A stretch of 64,000 nucleotides of DNA from Aquibium sp. ELW1220 (GCF_030398385.1 NZ_JAOAOQ010000012.1:1-64000); one strand, 5' to 3'; positions 45,831 to 55,310 are shown, numbered from the stretch's first letter. Notes: generated by a model not told the origin, from the sequence alone. Made by a program: numbers and translations.

Positions 45831-47024
45831 ATGAACATTGCCACGCAGCCGGCGGTTGCCGCCCCGGCCGTTCCCTTCGACGCCGGCCGCCTCGACCGGC
45901 TGATGGAGGAGGCCGGCATCGATGTCATGCTGGCGACGTCCAAGCACAACACCGCCTACCTGCTCGGCGGCTACCGCTTCATCTTCTTCTCGGCGATGGA
46001 CGCGATCGGCCACAGCCGCTACCTGCCGATCGTGGTCTACGACAAGGGGCGGCCGGATCATGCGGCCTTCGTGGCCAACCGGATGGAGGCGGGCGAGCAC
46101 CAGAACCACCCGTTCTGGACGCCGGCGTTCCACCCCGAGACCTGGGGGTCGGTCGACGCGGCGAGGCGCGCGGTCGAGCACCTGCGCAAGATCGGCAAGG
46201 CAGGCGCGCGCATCGGCATCGAGCCGGCCTTCCTGCCCTCCGACGCGCACAAGATCCTCGTCGACGGCCTGGAGGGCGCGACGCTGGTCGACGCAACGGC
46301 GGTGATGGAGCGTCTGCGGGCGCTGAAGACCCCGCACGAACTTGCCGAACTGAAACAGGCTTCGGAACTGATCACGGACGCGATGATGGCGACGATCGCC
46401 GGGGCAGGGGAGGGATCGACCAAGGCCGAGATTATCGAGCGGCTGCGGCGCGAGGAGACCAATCGCGGGCTGCAGTTCGAATACTGCCTGCTGACGCTCG
46501 GCTCGAGCCACAATCGCGCGGCCTCCGACCAGGCGTGGAGGAAGGGCGAGGTGCTGTCGATCGATTCCGGCGGCAACTGGCACGGCTATATCGGCGACCT
46601 GTGCCGGATGGGTATCCTCGGCGAGCCGGATGCTGAGCTGGAGGACCTGCTGGCCGAAGTGGAGGCGGTGCAGCAGGCCGCCTTCTCGAAAGTCGCGGCC
46701 GGAACGCGCGGCGGCGACATGATCGCCCATGCCGAGGCGGTCCTGAAGGCCTCGAAGGTGGCGGCCTTCACCGACTTCTTCGCCCATGGCATGGGCCTGA
46801 TCAGCCACGAGGTGCCGTTCCTGATGACCAACCACCCCGTCGCCTACGAAGGGGTGGACGCGGACCGGCCGCTGGAAGCCGGCATGGTGCTCTCGGTCGA
46901 GACGACGATGCTGCATCCGACGCGCGGCTTCATCAAGCTCGAAGACACGCTGGCGGTCACCGCCGACGGCTACGCGATGTTCGGCGAGCGGGGCAGGGGC
47001 TGGAACAGGGGCGGCACGGCCTGA
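45831..47024 (+). CDS. M24-family metallohydrolase (Xaa-Pro peptidase/creatinase fold)
   Basis: The product has 397 residues from ATG 45831, with GGGAGGAG upstream. All five metal ligands of the pita-bread fold are present: Asp in LSIDSGG, Asp in IGDLCRMG, His in FFAHGMGLISHEVP, Glu in LSVETTML and Glu in IKLEDTLAV. The family includes aminopeptidases, creatinase and ectoine hydrolase, so a C-N bond of a non-peptide substrate is possible. An operator shared with the sugar-type genes further right is upstream. Confidence 0.85.
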   Translation: MNIATQPAVAAPAVPFDAGRLDRLMEEAGIDVMLATSKHNTAYLLGGYRFIFFSAMDAIGHSRYLPIVVYDKGRPDHAAFVANRMEAGEHQNHPFWTPAFHPETWGSVDAARRAVEHLRKIGKAGARIGIEPAFLPSDAHKILVDGLEGATLVDATAVMERLRALKTPHELAELKQASELITDAMMATIAGAGEGSTKAEIIERLRREETNRGLQFEYCLLTLGSSHNRAASDQAWRKGEVLSIDSGGNWHGYIGDLCRMGILGEPDAELEDLLAEVEAVQQAAFSKVAAGTRGGDMIAHAEAVLKASKVAAFTDFFAHGMGLISHEVPFLMTNHPVAYEGVDADRPLEAGMVLSVETTMLHPTRGFIKLEDTLAVTADGYAMFGERGRGWNRGGTA

Positions 47025-47051
47025 GCCGCTTCCCGCAGGACCCGGGCAGCC

Positions 47052-47071
47052 GGCGATGGCGAAGCATCGCC
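47052..47071. terminator. hairpin between convergent genes
   Basis: GGCGATG (47052-47058) pairs with CATCGCC (47065-47071), loop GCGAAG, between the M24 stop and the convergent cupin stop. There is no T-run on either side, so it is a probable but weak bidirectional terminator. Confidence 0.4.
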
Positions 47072-47097
47072 CGCCGGTCACGCCCGGGACGAAGGGT

Positions 47098-47517
47098 TCA
47101 GCCGCCCGCCTTGATGATGCGGAAATCCGGCAGGTCGCGCAGGCCGAGCTCGGGACCGGCCGGCGAATAGACGACGAAGAGCTGCATCGGCCTTTCGCCG
47201 GTGTTGAGCGTCGAATGGAACCGGCTCTCCGGCACGTAGACCGTGCAGCCGGGGCCGACCTTGCGGGTCACGGGATTGCCGTCCTCGTCCTCCACCATCT
47301 GTTCGCCCTCGCCGGAGATGACGAAGATGATCTCCTCGGCGCCCGGGTGGTTGTGGCGCGCATGGCCCCGGCCGGCGGGCAGGTCGACGACCCCGCCGGA
47401 AAAGCGCTGCGCGCCGTTCACTTCCGGCGCGACCGTCAGCGCCAGCCTGCCCCAGTCGAAACCGAAGGCGTCGACGTCCTTCGGATAGACGAAGTACCCG
47501 TCCGATCCCTGCTTCAT
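47098..47517 (-). CDS. cupin-domain protein
   Basis: The 139-residue single-domain cupin has the first metal motif HARHNHPGAEEIIFVISGEGE near 52-72 and a second motif around PESRFHSTLNTGE near 96-110 with the conserved His. Such proteins bind a metal and act as isomerases, dioxygenases or small-molecule sensors. It is the last gene of the leftward operon after the TIM-barrel and Tm-1-like genes. The reaction is unknown. Confidence 0.8.
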   Translation of the reverse strand: MKQGSDGYFVYPKDVDAFGFDWGRLALTVAPEVNGAQRFSGGVVDLPAGRGHARHNHPGAEEIIFVISGEGEQMVEDEDGNPVTRKVGPGCTVYVPESRFHSTLNTGERPMQLFVVYSPAGPELGLRDLPDFRIIKAGG

Positions 47518-47542
47518 GTTCGTCTCCTCCCTGTTGGTTTCC

Positions 47543-48385
47543 TCAGCCGCGCGGTTTCAGCGGCAGCGACTTGAAGCTCGCGGTCTGGTCGCGGATCGCC
47601 GCTTCGGCGGGCAGGCGCTCCATCGAGCTCGCCCCGTAGAAGCCGTGGCAGATGCGGCAGTTCGCCAGGATGTGGCGCGCATCGTCGGGCATGGCGATCG
47701 GGCCGCCGTGGCAGATGACGATGACGTCGCCGCGCACGGCCATGGCCGCGCTGGCGATGGCGTCGATCTCGCCGACGCACTGGTCGAGCGACTTCGCCGA
47801 GGTCGCGCCGATCGAGCCGCCGGTCGTGACGCCCATGTGGGCGACGATGATGTCGGCGCCGGCCTTCGTCATCGCCACCGCCTCGTCGGGATTGAAGACG
47901 TAAGGGGTGGTCAGGAGATCGAGCTCGGCTGCCGCCGCGATCATGTCGACCTCGAGGCCGAAGCCCATGCCGGTCTCCTCGAAGCTCTGGCGCATCATGC
48001 CGTCGAACAGTCCGATGGTGGGAAAATTCTGCACGCCGGAGAAGCCCATCTGCTTCAGTTCCGCCAGGAACTGCGGCATCAGCACGAAGGGATCGGTGCC
48101 GTTGACGCCCGCCAGCACCGGCGTGTGCCGGACGACGGGCAGGACCTCGACCGCCATTTCCTTGACGATCTCGTTGGCATTGCCATAGGCGAGCAGGCCT
48201 GCGGCGGAGCCGCGCCCGGCCATGCGGTAGCGGCCGGAATTGTAGATGACGATCAGGTCGATGCCGCCGGCCTCCTCGGCCTTGGCCGACAGGCCGGTGC
48301 CCGCCCCGCCGCCGACAATCGGCCGGCCCTCGGCGATCATCGCCCGGAACTTCTCCAGTATCGTCTTGCGCGGGATGGCGGGCAT
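47543..48385 (-). CDS. phosphoenolpyruvate hydrolase/TIM-barrel family protein
   Basis: The product has 280 residues from ATG 48385. [38 protein letters not shown], quoted here only in part as [16 protein letters not shown], then [13 protein letters not shown] and [14 protein letters not shown]-like segments match the PEP-hydrolase-type TIM barrels (PF09370 family, from memory). The family is often encoded next to Tm-1-like ATP-binding proteins, as here (7-bp gap). Enzymatic activity is poorly established; carbon-carbon or carbon-phosphorus chemistry is possible. Confidence 0.8.
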   Translation of the reverse strand: MPAIPRKTILEKFRAMIAEGRPIVGGGAGTGLSAKAEEAGGIDLIVIYNSGRYRMAGRGSAAGLLAYGNANEIVKEMAVEVLPVVRHTPVLAGVNGTDPFVLMPQFLAELKQMGFSGVQNFPTIGLFDGMMRQSFEETGMGFGLEVDMIAAAAELDLLTTPYVFNPDEAVAMTKAGADIIVAHMGVTTGGSIGATSAKSLDQCVGEIDAIASAAMAVRGDVIVICHGGPIAMPDDARHILANCRICHGFYGASSMERLPAEAAIRDQTASFKSLPLKPRG

Positions 48386-48392
48386 GGGTCCC

Positions 48393-49592
48393 TCAGGTCT
48401 TTGCGATGTCGAGAAAGGCGTCTGCGGCTGCCTTGGCGAAAGCCGGATCGTTGATGTGCAGCGGCAGGCGCATGATCTGCCTGTCTGCCGTCCGGACCAG
48501 GGTCTGCTCGATGGCGTCGAAGAGCGCGGCATCGGCCTCAGGGTCGAAGAAGGCGCCGCCCTCGACGTCGAGGGCGGAGACGCCCTTTTCCGGGATCAGC
48601 AGCCGCACCGGACCTTCGCAACGGTTCAGGCGCCCGGCGAGCCAGGCGCCGATGGCGCGCCCCTCGTCCGCGGTGGTGCGCATCAGCGTGACGTTGGGAT
48701 TGTGGCGGTAGAGCGTGCGGCGGGCGTAGTGCGCGGGCACGGTGTCGACCGCCCAGAAGTTCACCATGTCGAGAGCCCCGACCGAGCCGACCCAGGGCAG
48801 GCGCGTGCGGGCGACCGCGCCCAGGCGGTCCTCGGTGGCAGGCAGCACGCCGCCGCAGAGGAGGTCGCAGATCTCGGTCGTGGTGATGTCGAGAAAGCCG
48901 GTCAGCATGCCGCTGTCGGCGAGTTTTTCCATGGTGCGACCGCCGGTTCCGGTGGCGTGGAAGACCATGCAGTCGTAGCGGTCGCGCAGCCGCTCGACGA
49001 TCGCCGTCACGGCAGGCGTGGTCACGCCGAACATGGTGAGCCCGATCGCCGGCAGCCCGTCCTGAACCGCGGCGGCGGGGTGCAGCACCATTCCGGCGAT
49101 GGCCTCGGCCGCATTGGCGAGGATCGTCCGGCTCAGCCGGTTGAGGCCGGCCATGTCGGTGACGGACGGCATCATGACGATGTCGGAGATGTCGACATAG
49201 GGTGCGACGTCGCCGGAGGCCAGCGTCGAGACCATCAGCTTGGGCAATCCGTAGGGCAGCGCGCGCATGCCGGTGGTGACGATCGACGTGCCGCCGCCGC
49301 CGCCAATGCCGACGACGCCGCCGATGTCGTGGCGGGAGCCGAGGAATGCCGCCAGCGCCGTTCCCATCGCTTCGACGGCGCGGCCCCTGTCGTCGAGACC
49401 GAGCACGGCGCCCGCGCCCTCGGGATGGAAAGCCGCGACCTCGGCTGCGCCGACGTCGAAGCCGTCCGCCGGCGCGCGCGTGCCGACGTCGACGCGGGCG
49501 ACCGCAGCGCCGCGTGCGGCGACGAGGCCGGCGAGAAAGTCGAGTTCCTCGCCCTTGGTGTCGGCCGTGCCGACGACGTAGACGCGTTTCAT
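48393..49592 (-). CDS. Tm-1-like ATP-binding (UPF0261) protein
   Basis: The product has 399 residues from ATG 49592. It begins [20 protein letters not shown], the hallmark of UPF0261/Tm-1 N-terminal domains, followed by [28 protein letters not shown] and [13 protein letters not shown]. Plant Tm-1 binds a viral replicase, but bacterial members occur in catabolic clusters with TIM-barrel partners. It is first in the leftward operon and divergent from the TetR gene. Confidence 0.82.
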   Translation of the reverse strand: MKRVYVVGTADTKGEELDFLAGLVAARGAAVARVDVGTRAPADGFDVGAAEVAAFHPEGAGAVLGLDDRGRAVEAMGTALAAFLGSRHDIGGVVGIGGGGGTSIVTTGMRALPYGLPKLMVSTLASGDVAPYVDISDIVMMPSVTDMAGLNRLSRTILANAAEAIAGMVLHPAAAVQDGLPAIGLTMFGVTTPAVTAIVERLRDRYDCMVFHATGTGGRTMEKLADSGMLTGFLDITTTEICDLLCGGVLPATEDRLGAVARTRLPWVGSVGALDMVNFWAVDTVPAHYARRTLYRHNPNVTLMRTTADEGRAIGAWLAGRLNRCEGPVRLLIPEKGVSALDVEGGAFFDPEADAALFDAIEQTLVRTADRQIMRLPLHINDPAFAKAAADAFLDIAKT

Positions 49593-49665
49593 GATCCTCC
49601 CACGCCCTCCGGTCGGAAGGCGGCCCCGTTCATCGCGCAGCCGTCGATGGACGGTTGCAAATTTT

Positions 49666-49700
49666 TGAGACGCGCGTATCATATTGATATGAATGTCTCA
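49666..49700. promoter_or_regulatory. putative TetR operator in the divergent promoter
   Basis: TGAGAC (49666-49671) and GTCTCA (49695-49700) are perfect inverted arms around a second palindrome TATCA-TAT-TGATA. The site overlaps the TetR start codon (ATG 49689), which suits autoregulation and control of the Tm-1 operon. Confidence 0.5.
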
Positions 49701-50333
49701 CGTCAATCGACAGAAGGTGAAGCCGATCCGGCGCGCGGACCGAGGGCCCGCACGCGGCGGCTGATGCTGGAGACGGCGACGCGATTGATGCAGTCCGGCG
49801 CGACGCCCTCCGTCAGCGAAGTGGCGGAAGCCGCCGAGGTCTCGCGGGCCACCGCCTACCGGTACTTTCCGAGCCAGGCGGCGCTGGTGCATGCGGTGGT
49901 CGACGAGGCGCTCGGCCCGATCCTGACGCGAACGTGCGACCGATCGAAGGCGGAGGACCGCGTCGACGATCTCTTCCGGACGTCGCTGCCGCGGATCGAG
50001 GAGTTCGAGGCGACTTTCAAGGCCGCGCTGAAGCTGTCGCTGGATCAGTGGGCCAGGCGTCAGGCCGGGTCGCTCGGCGACGAGCCGCAGTTCACCCGTG
50101 GCCATCGCATCGACCTGCTGCAGGATGCGCTCGCCCCGCTGCGCGAGACGCTTCCGGAAGACCACTACCTGCGCCTCGCCCAGGCGCTGTCGCTGATCTA
50201 CGGGGTGGAGGCGCTGGTGGTGCTGAAGGACATCTGGGGGCTGGATCCGGCACGCGTGCAGTCGGTCACGCGGTGGGCGGCATCCGCGCTGGTGCGTGCG
50301 GCGGTCGAAGCGGGGGCAGGTCCCGAAGTCTGA
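49689..50333 (+). CDS. TetR-family transcriptional regulator
   Basis: The product has 214 residues from ATG 49689 ([20 protein letters not shown]). The helix-turn-helix lies near 35-70 ([30 protein letters not shown]), with a helical effector domain after it. The frame is open far upstream but that part runs antisense to the Tm-1 operon. It diverges from the Tm-1/TIM-barrel/cupin operon and most likely represses it through the overlapping palindrome. Confidence 0.85.
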   Translation: MNVSRQSTEGEADPARGPRARTRRLMLETATRLMQSGATPSVSEVAEAAEVSRATAYRYFPSQAALVHAVVDEALGPILTRTCDRSKAEDRVDDLFRTSLPRIEEFEATFKAALKLSLDQWARRQAGSLGDEPQFTRGHRIDLLQDALAPLRETLPEDHYLRLAQALSLIYGVEALVVLKDIWGLDPARVQSVTRWAASALVRAAVEAGAGPEV

Positions 50334-50350
50334 GCCTGGCGGCGTCGCAT

Positions 50351-50363
50351 CTGGTTGGACCAG
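50351..50363. promoter_or_regulatory. operator S2 (CTGGTTGGACCAG)
   Basis: This 13-mer keeps the CTGGT/ACCAG arms of S1 and S5 with one base changed in the centre. It lies 176 bp upstream of S3 in the region ahead of the binding-protein gene. A further inverted repeat, TTGGAAA / TTTCCAA, occurs at 50443-50464 between them. Confidence 0.55.
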
Positions 50364-50508
50364 TTCGAGGGCCCATCTCCGCGGCGTATCGCGGCTTCGG
50401 GCCTGCTGCAGGCGTCACTGGCGGTCCGTTCGGCCGATTTGGTTGGAAAATGTTGCCTTTCCAAACAATTCCGGGAATGCCGTCCAGCAACTGATCGAGA
50501 GAAGGGCC

Positions 50509-50539
50509 TTGACGGAGTTCGTCGTTTGGTAATACCAGA
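50509..50539 (+). promoter_or_regulatory. promoter with operator S3 over the -10 box
   Basis: TTGACG (50509-50514), a 16-base spacer and TAATAC (50531-50536) form a good promoter. The palindrome TTGGTAATACCAG (50527-50539) covers the -10. The offset from -35 to operator start is 18 bases, the same as in the promoter at 60823. Confidence 0.65.
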
Positions 50540-50694
50540 TTGTACCGGGGGAATGTGAGGGAGCATTTCTCCGAAGCGCGGGCCGAAGAGTGGAGGAACT
50601 GTTTCTTCGGCCGGGCAGCGCCAGCATGGAACTACCTGTGCCAGCAATCGGCTGGCACTTCAGACGGTAGGTGCATAGATGGGAGGAAGTCATT
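50540..50694 (+). ncRNA. structured 5' leader of the CUT1 transporter mRNA
   Basis: About 150 transcribed bases hold three stems in series: GGAG/CTCC (50561-50564 with 50570-50573); GGCCGAAGA/TCTTCGGCC (50581-50589 with 50604-50612); and CTACC/GGTAG (50632-50636 with 50666-50670) enclosing GTGCCAGC/GCTGGCAC (50638-50645 with 50651-50658). The ribosome site GGGAGG lies at 50681. It resembles a regulatory leader but matches no riboswitch I recognise. Confidence 0.4.
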
Positions 50695-52005
50695 ATGCGC
50701 AATAGGATCACCGGCCTCGTGGCCGGTCTTGGACTGACGCTTGCCTGTTCGACCTCCGTGTTCGCTCAGGAACTCACGATCTTTTGGGCGGAGTGGGATC
50801 CGGCCAACTACCTGCAGGAACTCGTCAACGAATACGAGGCCGAGACGGGGGTCAAGGTCACGGTCGAGACCACGCCGTGGTCCGATTTCCAGACCAAGAC
50901 CTTCACCGAGCTCAATGCCCGCGGTTCGGCCTACGACATGGTCGTCGGCGACTCGCAGTGGATCGGCGCGGCTTCGGAAGCCGGACACTATGTCGACCTC
51001 ACCGAGTTCTTCAACAAGCACGACCTGAACAACGTGATGGCGCCGGCGACGGTGAAATACTACGCCGAGTATCCGTCCAGTTCGGGCAAGTACTGGTCCA
51101 TCCCGGCCGAAGGCGACGCGGTCGGCTGGTCCTATCGCAAGGACTGGTTCGAGGATCCCAAGGAGATGGAGGCGTTCAAGGCGAAGTACGGCTACGACCT
51201 CGCGCCGCCGGCCACCTGGGCGCAGATGCGCGACATCGCCGAGTTCTTCCATCGTCCGGACCAGAACCGCTACGGCATCGCCATCTACACCGACAACTCG
51301 TATGACGGCCTCGTCATGGGCGTCGAGAACGCCATCTTCTCCTACGGCGGCGAACTCGGCGACTACGCGACCTACAAGGTCGACGGGATCATCAATTCCG
51401 AGCAGAACGTGAAGGCGCTCGAGATGTACCGCGAGCTCTACGGCTTCACGCCGCCCGGCTGGGCCAAGACCTTCTTCGTCGAGAACAACCAGGCGATCAC
51501 CGAGAACCTGGCGGCGATGAGCATGAACTACTTCGCCTTCTTCCCGGCCCTGACGAACGAGGCCTCGAACCCGAACGCCAAGAACACCGGCTTCTTCGCC
51601 AACCCGGCCGGTCCGGACGGCCACCAGTTCGCCGCGCTCGGCGGGCAGGGCATCTCGGTCATCTCCTATTCGGAGAACCAGGAGGAATCGATGAAGTTCC
51701 TGGAATGGTTCATCAAGGACGAGACCCAGAAGCGCTGGGCCGAGCTCGGCGGCTACACCGCCAGCGCCAAGGTGCTGGAGTCAGAGGAGTTCCAGAACGC
51801 GACGCCCTACAACAAGGCCTTCTACGAGACCATGTTCAAGGTGAAGGACTTCTGGGCGACGCCGGAATACGCGGAACTGCTGATCCAGATGAACCAGCGG
51901 GTCTATCCGTACATCACGGCCGGCCAGGGTTCCGCCAAGGAAGTGCTCGACGCACTGGCGGCGGACTGGAACGCCACCTTCAAGAAGTACAACCGCGTAC
52001 AGTAA
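50695..52005 (+). CDS. CUT1 ABC transporter substrate-binding protein
   Basis: The product has 436 residues from ATG 50695 with GGGAGG upstream. Its signal peptide is MRNRITGLVAGLGLTLACST, cleaved after VFA. The mature part has the family-1 solute-binding layout: NEYEAETGVKVTVETTPWSDF near 40-60, IPAEGDAVGWSYRKDWFED near 142-160 and the C-terminal SMKFLEWFIKDETQKRWAELGG. It is a periplasmic receptor for a sugar or polyol. The operon also encodes two permeases, a small membrane protein and two ATPases, like the rhizobial glycerol transporter. The ligand is not known. Confidence 0.85.
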   Translation: MRNRITGLVAGLGLTLACSTSVFAQELTIFWAEWDPANYLQELVNEYEAETGVKVTVETTPWSDFQTKTFTELNARGSAYDMVVGDSQWIGAASEAGHYVDLTEFFNKHDLNNVMAPATVKYYAEYPSSSGKYWSIPAEGDAVGWSYRKDWFEDPKEMEAFKAKYGYDLAPPATWAQMRDIAEFFHRPDQNRYGIAIYTDNSYDGLVMGVENAIFSYGGELGDYATYKVDGIINSEQNVKALEMYRELYGFTPPGWAKTFFVENNQAITENLAAMSMNYFAFFPALTNEASNPNAKNTGFFANPAGPDGHQFAALGGQGISVISYSENQEESMKFLEWFIKDETQKRWAELGGYTASAKVLESEEFQNATPYNKAFYETMFKVKDFWATPEYAELLIQMNQRVYPYITAGQGSAKEVLDALAADWNATFKKYNRVQ

Positions 52006-52095
52006 CGGCATCCTGGTTCGAGGGGGCGGCGTCCGCTGCCCCCTCGACTCGTTCCGGGCGGTCCGGCACCGCGAGGCTCTGGGAGGAGCAGGGTT

Positions 52096-53001
52096 TTGAC
52101 GACATTGACGATGACGACACTCGATCCGCGCAGTCGTGCGGCGCGGCGAGGCCTGAGCGACCTGTCGATCAGGAACCTCTTCATCATTCCGACGATCATC
52201 TTCCTGATCGTCTTCAACATCTTCCCGCTGCTCTATTCGCTCGGATACTCGTTCACGGATTTCCGCGCGTCGTCGAACGCACCGGCCAATTTCGTCGGCC
52301 TGGACAACTACCGCACGCTGCTCAACGACCCGTTCATCTGGTCGAACTTCGCCATCACCGCCAAATACGTGATCGTCTCGGTGACGGGGCAGGTCATCGT
52401 CGGCTTCGGCGTCGCGCTGCTGCTCAACCGCGAGATCCCCTTCAAGGGCCTGATCACGACGCTGCTGCTCCTGCCGATGATGCTGTCGATGGCGGTCGTC
52501 GGCCTGTTCTGGAAGCTGCTCTACGATCCGTCCTTCGGCATCATCAACTACGCCTTCGGGCTCGGCCGGTTCGAATGGCTGTCCAATCCGGACATGGCGC
52601 TCTACGCAGTGGCGCTGACCGACATCTGGATGTGGTCGCCCTTCGTGATGCTCCTGTCGCTGGCCGGGCTGTCGGCGGTGCCGAAGCACCTCTACGAGGC
52701 GGCGGCGATCGACCGGGCCGGGCCGATCTACACCTTCTTCCGGATCACGCTGCCGCTGGTCGCGCCGATCCTGATGATCGCCATCATCTTCCGCACGATG
52801 GAGGCCTTCAAGACCTTCGACCTCGCCTACATCCTGACCAGCCAGCCGACCACCGAGGTGATCTCGATCCGGCTCTACAAGATGGCGTTCCAGGAATGGC
52901 AGACCGGGATGAGCTGCGCGCTCGCCTACATCGTGCTGATCATGGTCATCGCGATCACCAACATCTACGTGAAATACCTGAACAAAGTGAAGGAACGCTG
53001 A
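52096..53001 (+). CDS. CUT1 ABC permease 1
   Basis: The 301-residue product starts at TTG 52096, 7 bases after GGAGGAG; ATG 52111 is the alternative. It has about six membrane segments (LFIIPTIIFLIVFNIFPLLY; LITTLLLLPMMLSMAVVGLF) and the EAA loop LYEAAAIDRAGPIYTFFRITLP. It lies between the binding protein and the second permease (1-bp gap) and forms half of the import channel. Confidence 0.85.
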   Translation: MTTLTMTTLDPRSRAARRGLSDLSIRNLFIIPTIIFLIVFNIFPLLYSLGYSFTDFRASSNAPANFVGLDNYRTLLNDPFIWSNFAITAKYVIVSVTGQVIVGFGVALLLNREIPFKGLITTLLLLPMMLSMAVVGLFWKLLYDPSFGIINYAFGLGRFEWLSNPDMALYAVALTDIWMWSPFVMLLSLAGLSAVPKHLYEAAAIDRAGPIYTFFRITLPLVAPILMIAIIFRTMEAFKTFDLAYILTSQPTTEVISIRLYKMAFQEWQTGMSCALAYIVLIMVIAITNIYVKYLNKVKER

Positions 53002-53002
53002 G

Positions 53003-53962
53003 ATGGCTGCCGTCCAGACCACCTCCGAGCGCGCCCTCAACAGGATCGCCATCGTCGGCGTGCTGATCGCAACGATCATCTTCCTGGCGCCGATCTACTG
53101 GATCGTCTCGACCTCCTTCAAGCCGCGCAACCTGGCGACGACGATCCCGCCGACGGTGCTGTTCGAGCCGGAGATCTCGCCCTTCGTGAAGCTGGTGCTG
53201 CGCCGCTCGCAGCTGCGCGAGCAGCCGACGCCGGAGGAATATGCCGCAGCCCCGTGGTGGGAGCGGCTGGTGTTCGACGGCGGCGAGAAGGTGGTGCGCG
53301 ACGGCCAGGGCAACGTGCAGCTGTCGGGCTATCCCAGCCGCTTCGTCAACTCGCTGATCGTGGCCATCGTCTCGACGGTGCTGGCGGTCGGCATGGGAAC
53401 GATCACCGCCTACGGCTTCTCGCGCTTCAAGGTGAAGGGGGAGCAGGACTGGCTGTTCTTCATCCTGTCGACGCGCATGCTGCCGCCGGTGGTGGTGGCG
53501 ATCCCGATGTTCCTGATGTACCGCGTGGTCGGGCTGAACGACACGCATCTCGGGCTGATAATCCTCTACACCGCCTTCAACCTCTCCTTCTCCGTCTGGC
53601 TGATGAAGGGCTTCATCGACGAGATCCCGAAGGAATACGAGGAGGCGGCGCTGGTCGACGGCTACACGCGCATGGAAGCCTTCTTCAAGGTGGTGCTGCC
53701 GGAGGCGGCGACCGGCATCGCGGCGACAGCCGTGTTCTGCTTCATCACCGCCTGGAACGAATACGCCTTCGCGCTGATCATGACGCGGCGGACGGCGCAG
53801 ACCGCGCCGCCCTTCATCCCGAGCCAGGTCGGGTCGGGCCTGCCCGACTGGACGGTGATCGCCTCCGGCACCTTCCTGTTCCTGCTGCCGGTGGCCATCT
53901 TCACCTTCCTCCTGCGCAACCACCTGCTGCGCGGCATGAGCTTCGGAGCGATCCGCAAATGA
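53003..53962 (+). CDS. CUT1 ABC permease 2
   Basis: The product has 319 residues. After the first membrane segment (IFLAPIYWIVSTSFKPRNLA) it carries an unusually long periplasmic stretch of about 80 residues (FVKLVLRRSQLREQPTPEEY .. VQLSGYPSRFVNSL) before the remaining five segments. The EAA loop is EYEEAALVDGYTRMEAFFKVVLP. It overlaps the small membrane protein gene by 4 bases. The extended loop may contact the binding protein. Confidence 0.85.
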   Translation: MAAVQTTSERALNRIAIVGVLIATIIFLAPIYWIVSTSFKPRNLATTIPPTVLFEPEISPFVKLVLRRSQLREQPTPEEYAAAPWWERLVFDGGEKVVRDGQGNVQLSGYPSRFVNSLIVAIVSTVLAVGMGTITAYGFSRFKVKGEQDWLFFILSTRMLPPVVVAIPMFLMYRVVGLNDTHLGLIILYTAFNLSFSVWLMKGFIDEIPKEYEEAALVDGYTRMEAFFKVVLPEAATGIAATAVFCFITAWNEYAFALIMTRRTAQTAPPFIPSQVGSGLPDWTVIASGTFLFLLPVAIFTFLLRNHLLRGMSFGAIRK

Positions 53963-54204
53963 GCTTCCGCGCCTTCAACCAGCGCTGGCTGCACCCGGCG
54001 TTCCAGACGCTCATGATCCTGGGCATCGTCGCGCTGTGCCAGCCGTGGAACTTCTTCCTGCACCGGTACGGCGTCACGCTGATCCTGATCGGGCTGGTCG
54101 GCTTCATGATCACCGGCAAGATCGGGCCGGCGAAGTCGAAGAACCCGGACGGGGCCTTCGACGTCTCCGACCACCACGACGGCAAGGCCGGAGGACGCGC
54201 ATGA
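53959..54204 (+). CDS. small transporter-associated membrane protein (GlpU-like)
   Basis: The 81-residue product has two membrane segments (HPAFQTLMILGIVALCQPWNF; VTLILIGLVGFMITGKIG) and a hydrophilic tail. It overlaps the permease before it and the ATPase after it by 4 bases each, so it is made stoichiometrically with the transporter. The rhizobial glycerol importer has a small hypothetical membrane protein (GlpU) in a comparable operon. Its role is unknown, possibly assembly or a regulatory subunit. Confidence 0.7.
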   Translation: MSFRAFNQRWLHPAFQTLMILGIVALCQPWNFFLHRYGVTLILIGLVGFMITGKIGPAKSKNPDGAFDVSDHHDGKAGGRA

Positions 54205-55307
54205 CGCATATCGAGCTTCGCGGCGTGCAGAAATGGTTCGGCGCCGTCCAGGTCATCAAGGACCTCAACCTGACGATCGAGGACGGCGAGTTCATCGTCA
54301 TGCTCGGCCAGTCGGGCTGCGGCAAGACGACGACGCTGCGCGCCATCGCCGGCCTGGAGACGATCGACGAAGGCGACATCCTCATCGACGGCAAGCCGGT
54401 GCAGCACCTGAAGTGCTCGGCCCGCGACATCGCCATGGTGTTCCAGTCCTTCTCGCTCTATCCGCACATGACCGTCTACGAGAACATCGCCTTTCCGCTG
54501 CGCGCGACGGGCATGGGCAAGAGCGGCATCGACGAGGCGGTGCGGGCGATCGCCAAGGTGCTGCGGATCACCGAGCTGCTCGATCGCAGGCCGTCGGCGC
54601 TGTCGGGCGGCGACATGCAGCGCGTGGCGATCGGGCGCGCGCTGGTGCGCCATCCCAAGGCGATGCTGATGGACGAGCCGATCGGCGCGCTGGACGCCAA
54701 GCTGCGCGAGGAGATGCGCGCCGAGATCAAGCGGCTGCACGTCAAGCAGGGCTCGACGACGATCTACGTCACCCACGACCAGGTGGAGGCGATGAGCCTC
54801 GCCGACCGGATCGTGATCATGCACGAGGGCGTGCTGCAGCAGGTGGGCGCGCCCGAGGAGGTGTACCAGCAGCCGCAGAACCTGTTCGTGGCGCAGTTCG
54901 TCGGCAGTCCGGTGATGAACGTCTCGCCCGCGATCGTGCGCAGCGAAGGGGCTGACGTCTCGGTCGCCATCGACGCGGCCGTGCCGGGCTTCGCCTTCCC
55001 GCCGGAGCTGCTCGGCAAGCTCAACGGGCATGCGGGCAGCGGCGCGCTCAAGCTCGGCATCCGCCCGGAAGCCGTGCTGGTGAGCCGCCAGCCGCAGCCG
55101 GGCTACGTGCCGGTCGTCGCCCACATCATCGAGCCGCTCGGCTCGCACGACATCGTCGACCTGAAGGTGGGGGCAGAGATCCTGCGCGCCCGCACGCCCT
55201 CCGGCTTCGTGCCGAAGGCCGGCGAGGCGGTGCATGCGCGCGTCGACCCCGCCCAGGCGCATTTCTTCGACACGTCCAGCGGCAAGAGCCTCGGAGTGAG
55301 ACTGTAA
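54201..55307 (+). CDS. CUT1 ABC ATPase 1
   Basis: The 368-residue product has Walker A GQSGCGKTTT near 36-45, Q-loop MVFQSFSLYPHMTV, a variant signature LSGGDMQR (usually LSGGQ), Walker B AMLMDEPIGALDAK and [14 protein letters not shown]. The C-terminal OB domain has LKLGIRPEAVLVS. It likely forms a heterodimer with the second ATPase encoded 3 bp downstream. Its ATG overlaps the small membrane protein stop by 4 bases. Confidence 0.88.
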   Translation: MTHIELRGVQKWFGAVQVIKDLNLTIEDGEFIVMLGQSGCGKTTTLRAIAGLETIDEGDILIDGKPVQHLKCSARDIAMVFQSFSLYPHMTVYENIAFPLRATGMGKSGIDEAVRAIAKVLRITELLDRRPSALSGGDMQRVAIGRALVRHPKAMLMDEPIGALDAKLREEMRAEIKRLHVKQGSTTIYVTHDQVEAMSLADRIVIMHEGVLQQVGAPEEVYQQPQNLFVAQFVGSPVMNVSPAIVRSEGADVSVAIDAAVPGFAFPPELLGKLNGHAGSGALKLGIRPEAVLVSRQPQPGYVPVVAHIIEPLGSHDIVDLKVGAEILRARTPSGFVPKAGEAVHARVDPAQAHFFDTSSGKSLGVRL

Positions 55308-55310
55308 GCC

